Assembly (NCBI RefSeq): GCF_002093745.1
Contig: NZ_MTSB01000006.1
Coordinates: 248,001 to 312,000 of the forward strand
Reading direction: 5' to 3'
Source of the DNA: Pseudomonas graminis
GTDB taxonomy: Bacteria > Pseudomonadota > Gammaproteobacteria > Pseudomonadales > Pseudomonadaceae
DNA: 64,000 bases
Numbering within the stretch: position 1 is the stretch's first letter; each line of letters starts with the position of its first letter. The position numbers and the translations under genes were made by a program. This document shows, piece after piece, positions 21,499 through 30,201 of this stretch. The notes under the pieces were generated by a model. It saw only the letters and a list, made by a program, of their open reading frames with translations, was not told the origin of the DNA and did no database searches.

Positions 21499-23430
21499 TC
21501 AGCCTGTCAGCCCGGTCGTATTTTGCAAGCCGGCCAGCAGCAGCCGCTGGTACAACTCCTCGCGCAGGCCCTGCGGGTTGTCCAGTTGCATGCGTTGCAG
21601 GTGCAGCTGGAAGGCTTCCGGTTCCGGTGCGTCGAGGGTGGCTTTGCCCAGTTCAAGGATTTCAGTGAGCTTGAGCTTGCTCTTCAGCCAGTTCAGTGCG
21701 CGCAGCAGATCGCGCTCTTCAGGTGTGAAATCACAGCCCAGCGGGTACTCGGTGAACAGCGACGGGTAATGCGCTGAAATATCCCGCAGGCGCTCCGGTG
21801 TGTTCTGGGTGAAGCGTGGGTCGAGGTGGAAGTCTTTGGGCAGCTTGCCAGTCTTCTGGGCCTGCTCGATCAAGCCTGGCTGAAACCGTGAGTCGGTGAT
21901 ATTCAGGATCCGTTCGATCACCGTGGCGTCCGTCTGCCCGCGCAGATCGGCAATGCCGTATTCGGTCACGACGATGTCACGCAAGTGCCGGGGGATGGTG
22001 GTATGCCCGTACTGCCAGACAATATTGGAACTGACCTCGCCGCCTGACTCGCGCCAGCTGCGCACCATCAGAATCGAACGGGCGCCTTCGAGCGCATGGG
22101 CCTGAGCGACGAAGTTGTATTGACCGCCCACGCCACTGAGCACCCGGCCGTCTTCCAGTTGGTCGGCCACCGCAGCGCCCATCAGGGTGACGGTGAAGGC
22201 GCTGTTGATGAAGCGCGCATCGCGGCGTTGCAGGCGCTTGAGGTCTTCCTGGCCGTAAAGCTCGTTGATGTAGCTGATGGCGGTCATGTTGAATTGCGCC
22301 AGCCGCTCGGCAGGCAGTTCACGCAGCCGTGCATAGAAACTCGATGGCCCGAGAAAGAAGCCGCCATGCACGACCACGCCCTCGGGGTGCGCGTCTTCGT
22401 CCAGCGTGCCCATGTTGGCCAGCCGTTGCAGCTCGGCATCGGCGTACACCTTGCGCCGCACGATGCCGGCGTCGGCCAGCACCAGCAGCCCGTTGACGAA
22501 CATCTCGCTGCAACCGTACAGGCCGCTGGCAAAAGGTTGAGTACCGCCTTCCCGGTCGATCAGGGTCTGCCAGTTGCTCATGTTCAAGTCGGCCAGCAGG
22601 CTGCGCCAGGTTTCGTTGTCAGCCTGCCGCGCCAGCAAGGCGCCGGTCAGTGCATCGCCCATCGAGCCGATGCCGATCTGCAGCGTCCCGCCGTCGCGCA
22701 CCAGTGTGCTGGCATGCAGACCGATCAAGTGATCCTGATAACCCACCGGCATATTGGGCGTGGAGAACAGCGTGCTGTGTTCGTCTTCGTTCAACAGCAC
22801 GTCAAAGGCGTCAACGTCCAGCTCCGAGTCGCCCGGCATGTACGGCAGGTCGGCGTGGACCTGACCCAGCATCAGAACGGTTTCTCCAGCGGCTCGACGC
22901 TTGGCGATCATGGGCAGCAGGTCGAGGGTGACGTCCGGATTGCAGCTCAGGCTCAGTTTGCCCGGACGCTGTTCATCACGCGCCACCAGTTGCGCGACCA
23001 GGTTCAGGCCGTTGGCGTTGATGTCACGGGCGGCGTGGCTGTAATTGCTGCTGACGTAATCCTGCTGGGCCGGCGCACTGTCGAGCAGGCTGCCCGGCTG
23101 CATGAAAAACTGCTGGACGCGGACATTGCCGGGCAGTTTGTCGCGGCGCAGGGCAGCGAGAAATTCCAGCTCTGGATAGTCGCCGAACGTTCGCTCCAGA
23201 AACGGCTCCAGAAACCGCGCCTGCAAGCCTTCGCCGGGCGTGGGGCGGCCGAGTGTCAGGGCGGTGTAGATCGTCAGCTTGCGCTCGGGCAACTGGCTGA
23301 TGCGCTGGTACAGGGCGTTGACGAACCGATTGGGTTTGCCTAACCCCAGCGGCATGCCGAGGTGAATATGCTCGGGTAATTGCGCCAGAACGTGATCGAC
23401 GGCTTGCTCGATGGAACAGGAATACGGCAT
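21499..23430 (-). CDS. Acetyl-CoA hydrolase/transferase family protein
   Basis: The 643-residue protein has the two-part CoA-transferase layout: an N-terminal part up to about residue 240 and an AcetylCoA_hyd_C part at about 420-560. The latter contains SGVGGQYNFVAQAHAL, RSWRESGGEVSSNIVWQYGH and VVTEYGIADLRGQTD, all family hallmarks. Members hydrolyse acetyl-CoA or move CoA between acetate, succinate or propionate. At 643 residues it is roughly 100-140 longer than the usual acetate CoA-transferase; the extra length is mostly between the halves and at the C-terminus. The substrate is not resolved. The gene stands alone. Confidence 0.85.
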   Translation of the reverse strand: MPYSCSIEQAVDHVLAQLPEHIHLGMPLGLGKPNRFVNALYQRISQLPERKLTIYTALTLGRPTPGEGLQARFLEPFLERTFGDYPELEFLAALRRDKLPGNVRVQQFFMQPGSLLDSAPAQQDYVSSNYSHAARDINANGLNLVAQLVARDEQRPGKLSLSCNPDVTLDLLPMIAKRRAAGETVLMLGQVHADLPYMPGDSELDVDAFDVLLNEDEHSTLFSTPNMPVGYQDHLIGLHASTLVRDGGTLQIGIGSMGDALTGALLARQADNETWRSLLADLNMSNWQTLIDREGGTQPFASGLYGCSEMFVNGLLVLADAGIVRRKVYADAELQRLANMGTLDEDAHPEGVVVHGGFFLGPSSFYARLRELPAERLAQFNMTAISYINELYGQEDLKRLQRRDARFINSAFTVTLMGAAVADQLEDGRVLSGVGGQYNFVAQAHALEGARSILMVRSWRESGGEVSSNIVWQYGHTTIPRHLRDIVVTEYGIADLRGQTDATVIERILNITDSRFQPGLIEQAQKTGKLPKDFHLDPRFTQNTPERLRDISAHYPSLFTEYPLGCDFTPEERDLLRALNWLKSKLKLTEILELGKATLDAPEPEAFQLHLQRMQLDNPQGLREELYQRLLLAGLQNTTGLTG

Positions 23431-23504
23431 CCCAGCTCTCCTGAATTCTTATTGGGTGCAGCTTGGACCGGTGAAGAAGCGAAAGTGCTCCCACAGCCTT
23501 TTCT

Positions 23505-23534
23505 CTCGTTCCCAGGCTCCAGCGTGGTAACGAG
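23505..23534. repeat. Single palindromic repeat unit
   Basis: CTCGTTCCCAGGCTCCAGCG continues to TGGTAACGAG. CTCGTT and AACGAG form the ends of an imperfect palindrome. The core CTCCAGCGTGG is shared with the 34.6-35.0 kb array. Confidence 0.55.
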
Positions 23535-23542
23535 AATCTACG

Positions 23543-23866
23543 TTACTTCAGCCCGGACATGCTCTGTATGGCGTTCTTGAGTTCGTCGTCGGTGCAGTCG
23601 GCACAGGTGCCTTTCGGCGGCATGATGCTGAGGCCTTTGACGGTGTTGGCCAGCAAGCCATCGAGGCCTCCGGCTTTTTTGGCACGCGCTTCCCAGGCTG
23701 GTGTGTCACCGATTTTTGGCGCGTTGAGCAGGCCGACGCTGTGACAGGCCACGCAGTGGGCGGCGATGATGTCGTCAGGGGATCGGGCTGCGTCGGCAGC
23801 CTGGGCGTTAAGTGCCCAGAGGGTCAAGATGCCTGCGATGCTCAGGCGCTTGCGGGTGAGGTTCAC
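23543..23866 (-). CDS. cycB: Cytochrome c5 family protein
   Basis: The 107-residue protein has a signal peptide ending near NAQAADA, one heme site CVACH and, near the C-terminus, the extra cysteine pair GTCADCTDDEL that marks cytochrome c5. The distal Met is probably in SIMPPKG. It is a periplasmic electron carrier, possibly to terminal oxidases. The start is GTG at 23866; no better in-frame start is visible. Its place next to the PauR-like gene matches P. aeruginosa cycB (PA5300) next to PA5301, from memory. Confidence 0.88.
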   Translation of the reverse strand: MNLTRKRLSIAGILTLWALNAQAADAARSPDDIIAAHCVACHSVGLLNAPKIGDTPAWEARAKKAGGLDGLLANTVKGLSIMPPKGTCADCTDDELKNAIQSMSGLK

Positions 23867-23891
23867 GCTGCACTCATCTTGATGGGCCTGT

Positions 23892-24440
23892 TCAGAAGTT
23901 GGCGGGCGTGGCAGCGCTGATCAGTCGCGCCGGAGCATCGAACGGGTTGCGAAAGCGGTGCGGTCGGGTGCTTTCGAAGTAGTAACTGTCGCCCGCTTCA
24001 AGCACATAGGTCTCGTGCCCGACCACCAGCTCAAGCCGCCCTTCAACAAGAATTCCGGTTTCTTCGCCCTCGTGAACGAGCATCTCTTCGCCGGTGTCGG
24101 CGCCCGGCGGGTAGGTCTCGGTCAGAAACGCGATGGCGCGACCCTGATGCGACTTGCCGACCAGCTTCATGGTCACCGCACCGTCCGAGATATCAATCAG
24201 TTCGCTGGCCTTGTAGACCACCTGGGTCGCGTTTTCCGGGACGGTTTCTTCCGAAAAGAATTCGACCATCGACATGGGGATGCCGCCCAGCACCTTGCGC
24301 AACGAGCTGATCGAAGGGCTTACGCTGTTTTTCTCGATCATGGAAATGGTGCTGTTGGTCACGCCTGCGCGTTTGGCGAGTTCTCGTTGGGACAGGCCCT
24401 TGAGCTTGCGGATCGATTGCAGCCGTTCACCCACGTCCAA
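23892..24440 (-). CDS. pauR: XRE-cupin regulator of polyamine catabolism (PauR/PuuR-like)
   Basis: The 182-residue protein has an HTH (GLSQRELAKRAGVTNSTISMIE, about residues 14-36) and a cupin domain (about 110-180, PGADTGEEMLVHEGEETGIL). This is the layout and size of E. coli PuuR and P. aeruginosa PauR, which repress gamma-glutamyl-polyamine pathway genes. PauB-like and KauB-like genes lie 4.5 and 11 kb away in this window. The TTG start at 24440 has GGGGGA eight bases upstream; GTG at codon 3 is an alternative. The gene symbol is by inferred orthology. Confidence 0.82.
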   Translation of the reverse strand: MDVGERLQSIRKLKGLSQRELAKRAGVTNSTISMIEKNSVSPSISSLRKVLGGIPMSMVEFFSEETVPENATQVVYKASELIDISDGAVTMKLVGKSHQGRAIAFLTETYPPGADTGEEMLVHEGEETGILVEGRLELVVGHETYVLEAGDSYYFESTRPHRFRNPFDAPARLISAATPANF

Positions 24441-24565
24441 TGCGGCATTCCCCCAATATTTGTCAGGTCAAGTCGGTATGAACGCCATCATGGCAACAGC
24501 GTTCAATATTTACAACACTTCGACCGATGCCGACACAGAAAGAGGGAAACAGGCAGACTCAGGAA

Positions 24566-25639
24566 TCAGTTTTCGGAATAGATACGCGGCACACGACGCA
24601 GATTGCAGAAGATCTGGTACGGAATCGTGTCAGCCTGCGCCGCGACTTCACTGGCGTGTACGCCTTTGCCCCACAGCTCGACCCGGCTGCCAAGCCCGGA
24701 CTGCGGCAACCCGGTCAGGTCGACGCAGAGCATGTCCATCGACACTCGTCCAAGCAGTCTGGAGGGGTGGCCGTCGACCTGCATCGGCGTTCCGGACGGC
24801 GCATGACGCGGGTAACCGTCGGCATACCCCATCGCCACCACGCCGACCCGCAAAGGCTGGTCGCTGACGAAGGTCGCGCCGTAGCCCACGGCTTCACCGG
24901 CGGGCACTTCGCGCACGCTGATGATTTTCGATTCCAGGGTCATGACCGGCTGCAGACGGTCTGCCAGTGGCTGCGGCTGGCCGAATGGCGTGGCGCCATA
25001 CAGCATGATGCCGGTACGCGACCAGTCACTGCGGATCTTCGGCCAGCCCATCACGGCAGGCGAGTTTTTCAGGCTGGTTTCGGCCGACAGCCCCTGGCAG
25101 GTGGCGTCGAACACCGCGCATTGTTCTGCGCTCGACGGACTGCCCAGCTCGTCTGCGCAGGCGAAGTGAGTCATCAGAACAACCTTCGCCACTTTGCCGG
25201 TCGCCAACAGGCGTTGATAAGCGTCGCGATACTCCGAAGGGTACAAGCCGACGCGGTGCATGCCGGTGTCGAGCTTGAGCCAGACGGTTATCGGCGTATC
25301 GAGCCGAGCCTGTTCAATGGCTTCCAGTTGCCAGATGGAATGCACGACTGTCCACAGGTCGTGTTCGACAATCAGCGCCAGCTCCTGGGCTTCAAAGAAA
25401 CCTTCGAGCAACAGGATGGGCGCACGAATACCCGCTGCGCGCAGCTCCAGCGCTTCTTCGATGCAGGCCACTGCAAAACCGTCGGCCTGTGCCTCCAGTG
25501 CCTGGGCGACACGCACGGCACCGTGGCCATAAGCATCGGCTTTGATGACCGCGAGGGCTTTGCCGCCGCTGCTTTCTCGAGCCAGTTGGTAGTTGTGGCG
25601 CAGTGCCTGAAGATCAATAAGGGCGCGGGCTGGACGCAT
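24566..25639 (-). CDS. dadX: Catabolic alanine racemase
   Basis: The 357-residue PLP enzyme converts L-alanine to D-alanine for oxidation by DadA. The PLP lysine is Lys33 in [10 protein letters not shown]. The second catalytic Tyr lies in [10 protein letters not shown] near residue 253. The N-terminus [20 protein letters not shown] matches DadX. The frame runs 60 codons upstream into the intergenic hairpin and ridA, but the ATG at 25639 fits the family. It is the third gene of the dadA-ridA-dadX operon, with a terminator-like hairpin just before it. Confidence 0.94.
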   Translation of the reverse strand: MRPARALIDLQALRHNYQLARESSGGKALAVIKADAYGHGAVRVAQALEAQADGFAVACIEEALELRAAGIRAPILLLEGFFEAQELALIVEHDLWTVVHSIWQLEAIEQARLDTPITVWLKLDTGMHRVGLYPSEYRDAYQRLLATGKVAKVVLMTHFACADELGSPSSAEQCAVFDATCQGLSAETSLKNSPAVMGWPKIRSDWSRTGIMLYGATPFGQPQPLADRLQPVMTLESKIISVREVPAGEAVGYGATFVSDQPLRVGVVAMGYADGYPRHAPSGTPMQVDGHPSRLLGRVSMDMLCVDLTGLPQSGLGSRVELWGKGVHASEVAAQADTIPYQIFCNLRRVPRIYSEN

Positions 25640-25671
25640 GGTGACGTTAATTGCCTGAAGAGAGTAATCGG

Positions 25672-25704
25672 AGGAAAAGGCCCGACGCCGGGGAGGCGTC
25701 GGGC
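25672..25704 (-). terminator. Terminator-like hairpin between ridA and dadX
   Basis: A perfect 10-bp stem, GCCCGACGCC / GGCGTCGGGC (25680-25689, 25695-25704), has a 5-base loop. On the minus strand it is followed by CC and four T. It lies 12 bases past the ridA stop and about 40 bases before the dadX ATG. The short U tract suggests partial termination, so that dadX would be expressed less than dadA-ridA. Confidence 0.72.
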
Positions 25705-25716
25705 GAGTGTGAAATG

Positions 25717-26070
25717 TTATGGCAGTGCGGCGACAACCGACAATTCGACGAGGATTTCCGGTTCGCACAACCTGGCTTCGACGGTTGCACGCGCGGGAGC
25801 GAAGCCCTTGGGCAGCCACTTGTCCCAGACGCTGTTCATGCCGGCGAAGTGGGCGTCGATGTCTTTCAGGTAAATCGTGACCGACAGGATACGCGTCTTG
25901 TCGGTGCCGGCCAGGTCGAGCAGACGCTCGATGCTGTTCAGGACCTCCCGGGTCTGTTGCTCGACACCCGCTGTCATGTCATCGCCCACCTGGCCCGACA
26001 GATACACGGTGCCATTGTGGACAACGACCTGACTCATGCGCTCATTGGTGAGCTGGCGCTGGATTGACAT
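25717..26070 (-). CDS. RidA family reactive imine/enamine deaminase of the dad operon
   Basis: The 117-residue protein of the YjgF/YER057c/UK114 family contains [30 protein letters not shown] and a [10 protein letters not shown] stretch with the conserved Arg that binds the substrate carboxylate. RidA proteins hydrolyse imines such as 2-iminopropanoate, here plausibly formed by DadA. The ATG at 26070 has AGGAG about 10 bases upstream, and the gene then overlaps dadA by 29 bases. The ATG at codon 12 (26037) would avoid the overlap but lacks a good RBS. A second RidA paralogue is at 54161. Confidence 0.9.
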   Translation of the reverse strand: MSIQRQLTNERMSQVVVHNGTVYLSGQVGDDMTAGVEQQTREVLNSIERLLDLAGTDKTRILSVTIYLKDIDAHFAGMNSVWDKWLPKGFAPARATVEARLCEPEILVELSVVAALP

Positions 26071-27343
26071 GCTGTGCATTCTCCTGGGTGTGGCCGTAAC
26101 GAGAGATATCGAGCCCTTGGGCACTGATCCGAGGCGTCTTGCGGGCGATGAGGTCCGCCAGCAAGCGACCGGAACCGCACGCCATCGTCCAGCCCAGTGT
26201 GCCGTGGCCGGTATTGAGGAACAGGTTGCGCAACGGTGTTGCCCCCACGATCGGTGTGCCATCGGGTGTGGTCGGACGCAGCCCGGTCCAGAAACTCGCC
26301 TGGCTCAGGTCGCCGCCTTGAGGATAGAGGTCGCCGACGATCATCTCCAGCGTTTCGCGACGACGCGGGTTGAGCGAGAGATCAAACCCGGCGATTTCAG
26401 CCATGCCGCCGACCCGGATCCGGTTGTCGAAGCGGGTAATGGCAACCTTGTAGGTTTCATCGAGAATGGTCGATGTCGGTGCCATGTCCGGGTTGGTGAT
26501 CGGCACGGTCAGCGAGTAGCCCTTGAGCGGGTACACCGGTGCCTTGATGCCCAGCGGCTTGAGCAATTGTGGTGAATAACTGCCCAGCGCCAGCACGTAG
26601 CGGTCTGCGGTTTCCAGCACGCCATCGATCCACACACCCTTGAGGCTGTCGCCCGAGTGATCGAGGCGTTCGATGTTCTGGCCGTAACGGAATTCGACAC
26701 CCAGCGCCACCGCCATCTCCGCCAGACGCGTGGTGAACAACTGACAATCGCCGGTCTGGTCATTGGGCAGGCGTAACGCCCCGCTGAGAATACCGGTCAC
26801 GCCCGCCAGTGCGGGTTCGACACGGGCAATCCCCTCGCGATCCAGCAGCTCATAAGGAACGCCGGATTGCTCAAGCACGGCGATATCCTTGGCGGCATTG
26901 TCCAGCTGTGCCTGCGTGCGGAATAGCTGAGTAGTGCCCAGGCTGCGGCCCTCGTAAGCGATCCCGGTCTCGATGCGCAGCTCGTCCAGGCAATCGCGGC
27001 TGTACTCGGACAGGCGCACCATGCGCTCTTTGTTGACGGCGTATCGACTTGCCGTGCAGTTGCGCAGCATCTGAGCCATCCACAGGTACTGATCGATGTC
27101 GGTCGTGGCTTTGATCGCCAGGGGGGCGTGACGTTGCAGCAGCCATTTGATGGCCTTGAGCGGCACGCCCGGCGCCGCCCACGGCGATGCATAGCCCGGC
27201 GAGACCTGGCCGGCATTGGCGAAACTGGTTTCCATGCCGGCAGCAGGCTGACGGTCGACCACAGTCACCTGGAAACCGGCACGCGCCAGATAGTAAGCAC
27301 TGGTGGTACCGATGACACCACTACCAAGGACCAGAACGCGCAT
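26042..27343 (-). CDS. dadA: D-amino acid dehydrogenase small subunit
   Basis: The 433-residue membrane-associated flavoenzyme oxidises D-alanine and other D-amino acids and feeds electrons to the respiratory chain. The start [20 protein letters not shown] contains the FAD-binding GxGxxG (residues 7-12). The C-terminal FAD motif [17 protein letters not shown] is present. The frame continues 13 codons upstream, but the ATG at 27343 matches the family N-terminus. It is first in the operon, divergent from dadR, with 157 bases between. Confidence 0.96.
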   Translation of the reverse strand: MRVLVLGSGVIGTTSAYYLARAGFQVTVVDRQPAAGMETSFANAGQVSPGYASPWAAPGVPLKAIKWLLQRHAPLAIKATTDIDQYLWMAQMLRNCTASRYAVNKERMVRLSEYSRDCLDELRIETGIAYEGRSLGTTQLFRTQAQLDNAAKDIAVLEQSGVPYELLDREGIARVEPALAGVTGILSGALRLPNDQTGDCQLFTTRLAEMAVALGVEFRYGQNIERLDHSGDSLKGVWIDGVLETADRYVLALGSYSPQLLKPLGIKAPVYPLKGYSLTVPITNPDMAPTSTILDETYKVAITRFDNRIRVGGMAEIAGFDLSLNPRRRETLEMIVGDLYPQGGDLSQASFWTGLRPTTPDGTPIVGATPLRNLFLNTGHGTLGWTMACGSGRLLADLIARKTPRISAQGLDISRYGHTQENAQHVNPAPAHQ

Positions 27344-27358
27344 GTGGACGACCTCATC

Positions 27359-27370
27359 GCGGATATCCGC
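27359..27370. promoter_or_regulatory. 12-bp perfect palindrome before dadA
   Basis: GCGGATATCCGC lies 15 bases upstream of the dadA ATG, inside the leader or promoter. It may be an operator or an mRNA hairpin near the RBS. No known motif is recognised. Confidence 0.35.
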
Positions 27371-27500
27371 TGATATTTTCAATATTAAAGCCAGAATGTG
27401 CGCAGTATATTGAGCAATGGGCAGTGCTTCTCACTGTATAAGTGTTTATATTCAGCATTTATTCACGGCATTAAACGCTTTGGTAGAGGGGAATTTGCCC

Positions 27501-27989
27501 GTGCGTACTCAACATCAGTCAAATCGCGAACTGGACAAGATTGACCGCAATATCTTGCGCATTCTTCAGGCCGATGCGCGCATCTCGTTCACCGAACTGG
27601 GCGAAAGGGTCGGCCTCTCGACAACACCCTGCACCGAGCGGGTTCGTCGGCTGGAGCGCGAGGGCATCATCATGGGCTACAACGCCCGGTTGAACCCGCA
27701 AAGCCTCAAAGCCAGCCTGCTGGTCTTCGTAGAAATCAGCCTGGATTACAAGTCCGGCGACACCTTTGAAGAGTTCCGCCGCGCCGTGCTGAAGCTGCCA
27801 CATGTGCTGGAGTGCCATCTGGTGTCCGGCGACTTCGACTATCTGGTCAAGGCGCGTATTTCCGAGATGGCGTCGTATCGCAAACTGCTGGGCGACATCC
27901 TGCTCAAGCTGCCGCACGTGCGCGAATCCAAGAGCTACATCGTGATGGAAGAAGTGAAAGAGAGTCTGAACCTGCCGATTGCCGACTGA
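27501..27989 (+). CDS. dadR: Lrp/AsnC-family activator of alanine catabolism
   Basis: The 162-residue protein has an N-terminal winged HTH (ISFTELGERVGLSTTPCTER) and a RAM ligand domain. The sequence RTQHQSNRELDKIDRNILR at the start and VRESKSYIVMEEVKESL at the end are near identical, as I recall them, to P. aeruginosa DadR (the Lrp of PA5308). It activates dadAX with alanine as effector. The start is GTG at 27501, with GAGGGGA eight bases upstream; the frame extends further but without an RBS. Divergence from dadA supports the assignment. Confidence 0.93.
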   Translation: MRTQHQSNRELDKIDRNILRILQADARISFTELGERVGLSTTPCTERVRRLEREGIIMGYNARLNPQSLKASLLVFVEISLDYKSGDTFEEFRRAVLKLPHVLECHLVSGDFDYLVKARISEMASYRKLLGDILLKLPHVRESKSYIVMEEVKESLNLPIAD

Positions 27990-27998
27990 CGCTGGCGG

Positions 27999-28352
27999 TT
28001 ACACCAGCACTTGCCGGGTCGACGCCATGTACTCGTGTATCTGCTGCTCGACACGAGGGTGAATCAGTTCCACCGGGCGACGGCCATTGGGGCACGGCAG
28101 GCTGGCCGTGGTCCCGAACAGGCGGCAGATAAGCGGGCGCTCGTCATACACCGTACAGCCTTGCGGGCCGAGGTGTACGCAGTTCAGCTCATCGAGTGCA
28201 GCGTCCTGCTCGGCAGCGGTCTTGCGCGGCAGGCGCGACATTTCTTCAGGCGATGTGGTGACCGGCCCGCAACAGTCATGGCAGCCTGGCACGCAGTCGA
28301 ACGAGGGAATCTCACGCCGCAGATCGCGGACTTTCTGACGGTTGCAACTCAT
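27999..28352 (-). CDS. YkgJ-family cysteine-cluster protein
   Basis: The protein has about 117 residues. Its cysteines (FDCVPGCHDCCGP near residues 18-30, LNCVHLGPQGCTVYDERPLICR at about 57-78, and a late LPCPNG) form the CxBx(CxxCC)-type metal-binding pattern of PF03692, thought to bind Zn or an Fe-S cluster. The function is unknown. I chose the ATG at 28352; one 12 bases further up (28364) is possible. It converges on dadR with a 9-base gap and no terminator. Confidence 0.85.
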   Translation of the reverse strand: MSCNRQKVRDLRREIPSFDCVPGCHDCCGPVTTSPEEMSRLPRKTAAEQDAALDELNCVHLGPQGCTVYDERPLICRLFGTTASLPCPNGRRPVELIHPRVEQQIHEYMASTRQVLV

Positions 28353-28457
28353 TAAAACGTCCATCCAGACACAATGCCGGGAGTTTGCCTCAGTTGGCAG
28401 GCTCAGGACAGCGGCTTATCCTCCCGGGCACACAAACGTCATCGACAGGAAAAACTC

Positions 28458-29771
28458 ATGAACGCCCGCGTTCAGCACCCGACCCCTGACACCGCGCATG
28501 TTGCCTCCTACTATGCCGCCAGCAGCCATCCGCAACCGGATCATCCTGCGCTTCAAGGCGAGCTCAAGGTGGATGTGTGCGTGGTGGGCGGCGGATTTTC
28601 CGGGCTCAACACCGCCATCGAGCTGGCCGAGCGCGGGCTGAGCGTTGCACTGCTGGAAGCCCGCAAGATCGGCTGGGGCGCCAGCGGACGCAACGGCGGC
28701 CAGTTGATTCGCGGAGTGGGGCATGACGTCGAGCAGTTCGCCAATGTCATCGGCAGCGACGGCGTACGCCAGCTCAAGCTGCTGGGCATTGAGGCGGTCG
28801 AGATCGTGCGGCAACGTGTCGAGCGCTACGGCATCGACTGCGACCTGAAATGGGGTTACTGCGATCTGGCCAACAAGCCGCGTGACCTGCACAGCCTCGC
28901 CGAAGACGCAGAGGAACTGCGCAGCCTGGGTTATCGCCATGCGTTGACGCTGCTGCAACCTGATCAGATGCGCAGCGTGGTGGGTTCCGACCGATACGTT
29001 GGCGGGCTGATCGACAGGGGATCGGGGCATTTGCACCCGTTGAACCTTGCGCTGGGCGAAGCCGCTGTCGCGCAGGCACTGGGCGTGCAAGTGTTCGAAC
29101 AGTCTGCCGTGACACGCATCGACTATGGCCCGCAGGTCAAGGTGCATACGGCTCAAGGGGCGGTGCTGGCGAAAACCCTGGTACTGGGTTGCAACGCTTA
29201 CCTCAACGACTTGAACCCGGAAATCAGCGGCAAGGTGCTGCCGGCGGGCAGCTACATTATCGCGACCGAACCGTTGAGCGAGGCTCAGGCCAATGAATTG
29301 CTGCCGCAGGACATGGCGGTGTGCGATCAGCGTGTGACGGTGGACTACTTCCGCCTGTCCGCCGACCGCCGTTTGTTGTTCGGGGGCGCCTGCCATTATT
29401 CGGGGCGTGACCCGCAGGATATCGCGGCTTACATGCGCCCCAAGATGCTGGAGGTCTTTCCGCAACTGGCGGCTGTGAACATCGATTATCACTGGGGCGG
29501 GATGATCGGTATCGGCGCCAACCGTCTGCCGCAGATCGGTCGGCTCAAGGACCATCCCAACGTGTTCTATGCCCAGGCCTATTCAGGGCACGGTCTGAAT
29601 GCCACGCACCTGGCGGGTCGCTTGCTTGCCGAAGCCATCACGGGTCAACACAGTGATGGCTTCGAACTGTTCGCCAAGGTGCCGCACATGACCTTCCCGG
29701 GCGGCAAACATCTGCGCTCGCCGTTATTGGCGCTGGGCATGCTCTGGCACCGTCTGAAAGAGCTGCGCTGA
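28458..29771 (+). CDS. FAD-dependent oxidoreductase, gamma-glutamylputrescine oxidase type (PauB/PuuB-like)
   Basis: The 437-residue DAO-family flavoprotein has its FAD turn VCVVGGGFSGLNTAIELAERG at about residues 39-60, a family WGASGRNGGQLIRG loop following it, and a C-terminal FAD contact (YAQAYSGHGLNATHLAGRLL). PuuB/PauB enzymes oxidise gamma-glutamyl-polyamines to the aldehyde with release of H2O2 and ammonia. The neighbouring dadR gene and the KauB-like dehydrogenase 6 kb away match P. aeruginosa PA5308-PA5312, where this gene is one of several pauB copies. The start at 28458 has AGGAAA 8-12 bases upstream. Exact substrate chain length is not known. Confidence 0.85.
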   Translation: MNARVQHPTPDTAHVASYYAASSHPQPDHPALQGELKVDVCVVGGGFSGLNTAIELAERGLSVALLEARKIGWGASGRNGGQLIRGVGHDVEQFANVIGSDGVRQLKLLGIEAVEIVRQRVERYGIDCDLKWGYCDLANKPRDLHSLAEDAEELRSLGYRHALTLLQPDQMRSVVGSDRYVGGLIDRGSGHLHPLNLALGEAAVAQALGVQVFEQSAVTRIDYGPQVKVHTAQGAVLAKTLVLGCNAYLNDLNPEISGKVLPAGSYIIATEPLSEAQANELLPQDMAVCDQRVTVDYFRLSADRRLLFGGACHYSGRDPQDIAAYMRPKMLEVFPQLAAVNIDYHWGGMIGIGANRLPQIGRLKDHPNVFYAQAYSGHGLNATHLAGRLLAEAITGQHSDGFELFAKVPHMTFPGGKHLRSPLLALGMLWHRLKELR

Positions 29772-29775
29772 AGGC

Positions 29776-30027
29776 TCACGTCCTCCAGAACGGTTTCATT
29801 GCCTCGACCCTGGCCTGCTGGAAATCGAGGCCGATGTCGCGCAGTTGATCATCGGTCAGTGCCAGCAACGTGCGGCGGGATGTCCAGCGATGACGATACA
29901 GCGCCCAACGACTCATGCCCGCCAGCAGATCGGCTTTTTTCGGGCGAGCCGTTCTGATTGCAGTCGGCCGATAGTCATTCAGTTCCTGGCTGTGAAGCGT
30001 CAGGCGCACATCGCTGAACCCGTTCAT
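29776..30027 (-). CDS. DUF1127 small protein
   Basis: The 83-residue protein ends in the DUF1127 (YjiS-like) motif: ALYRHRWTSRRTLLALTDDQLRDIGLDFQQA. It is strongly basic. Members of this group in other bacteria have been linked to RNA metabolism and to phosphate and carbon uptake, but nothing in this locus points to a role. It converges on the pauB-like gene with a 4-base gap. Confidence 0.8.
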   Translation of the reverse strand: MNGFSDVRLTLHSQELNDYRPTAIRTARPKKADLLAGMSRWALYRHRWTSRRTLLALTDDQLRDIGLDFQQARVEAMKPFWRT

Positions 30028-30085
30028 CTCGATTCCCTCATCCTGGTTGGGTGTGGGTCTATGATGAAGTCATGGCTAAAACCAT

Positions 30086-30166
30086 TACAGATTCAAAACA
30101 GGGTTATATTTTCCATACAGATCGTTCGGAAATGGCTCTGAATGCTATATTTCGGCCTAATCTGTA
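30086..30166. promoter_or_regulatory. Three TACAGATT-type boxes before the MocR gene
   Basis: TACAGATT is at 30086-30093, TACAGATC at 30116-30123 and the reverse complement AATCTGTA at 30159-30166, in the 174-base gap between DUF1127 and the MocR-type gene. The last box ends 35 bases before the ATG. MocR regulators bind direct and inverted repeats near their own start, so autoregulation is plausible. This is inference. Confidence 0.45.
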
Positions 30167-30201
30167 CTGCTCGAACTCCCTGATTGCATCAAGAGACCGC
30201 C

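Noticed and set aside
22096..23343. 415-residue plus-strand reading frame
   Set aside because: It is antisense to the acetyl-CoA hydrolase family gene, which has clear family motifs.
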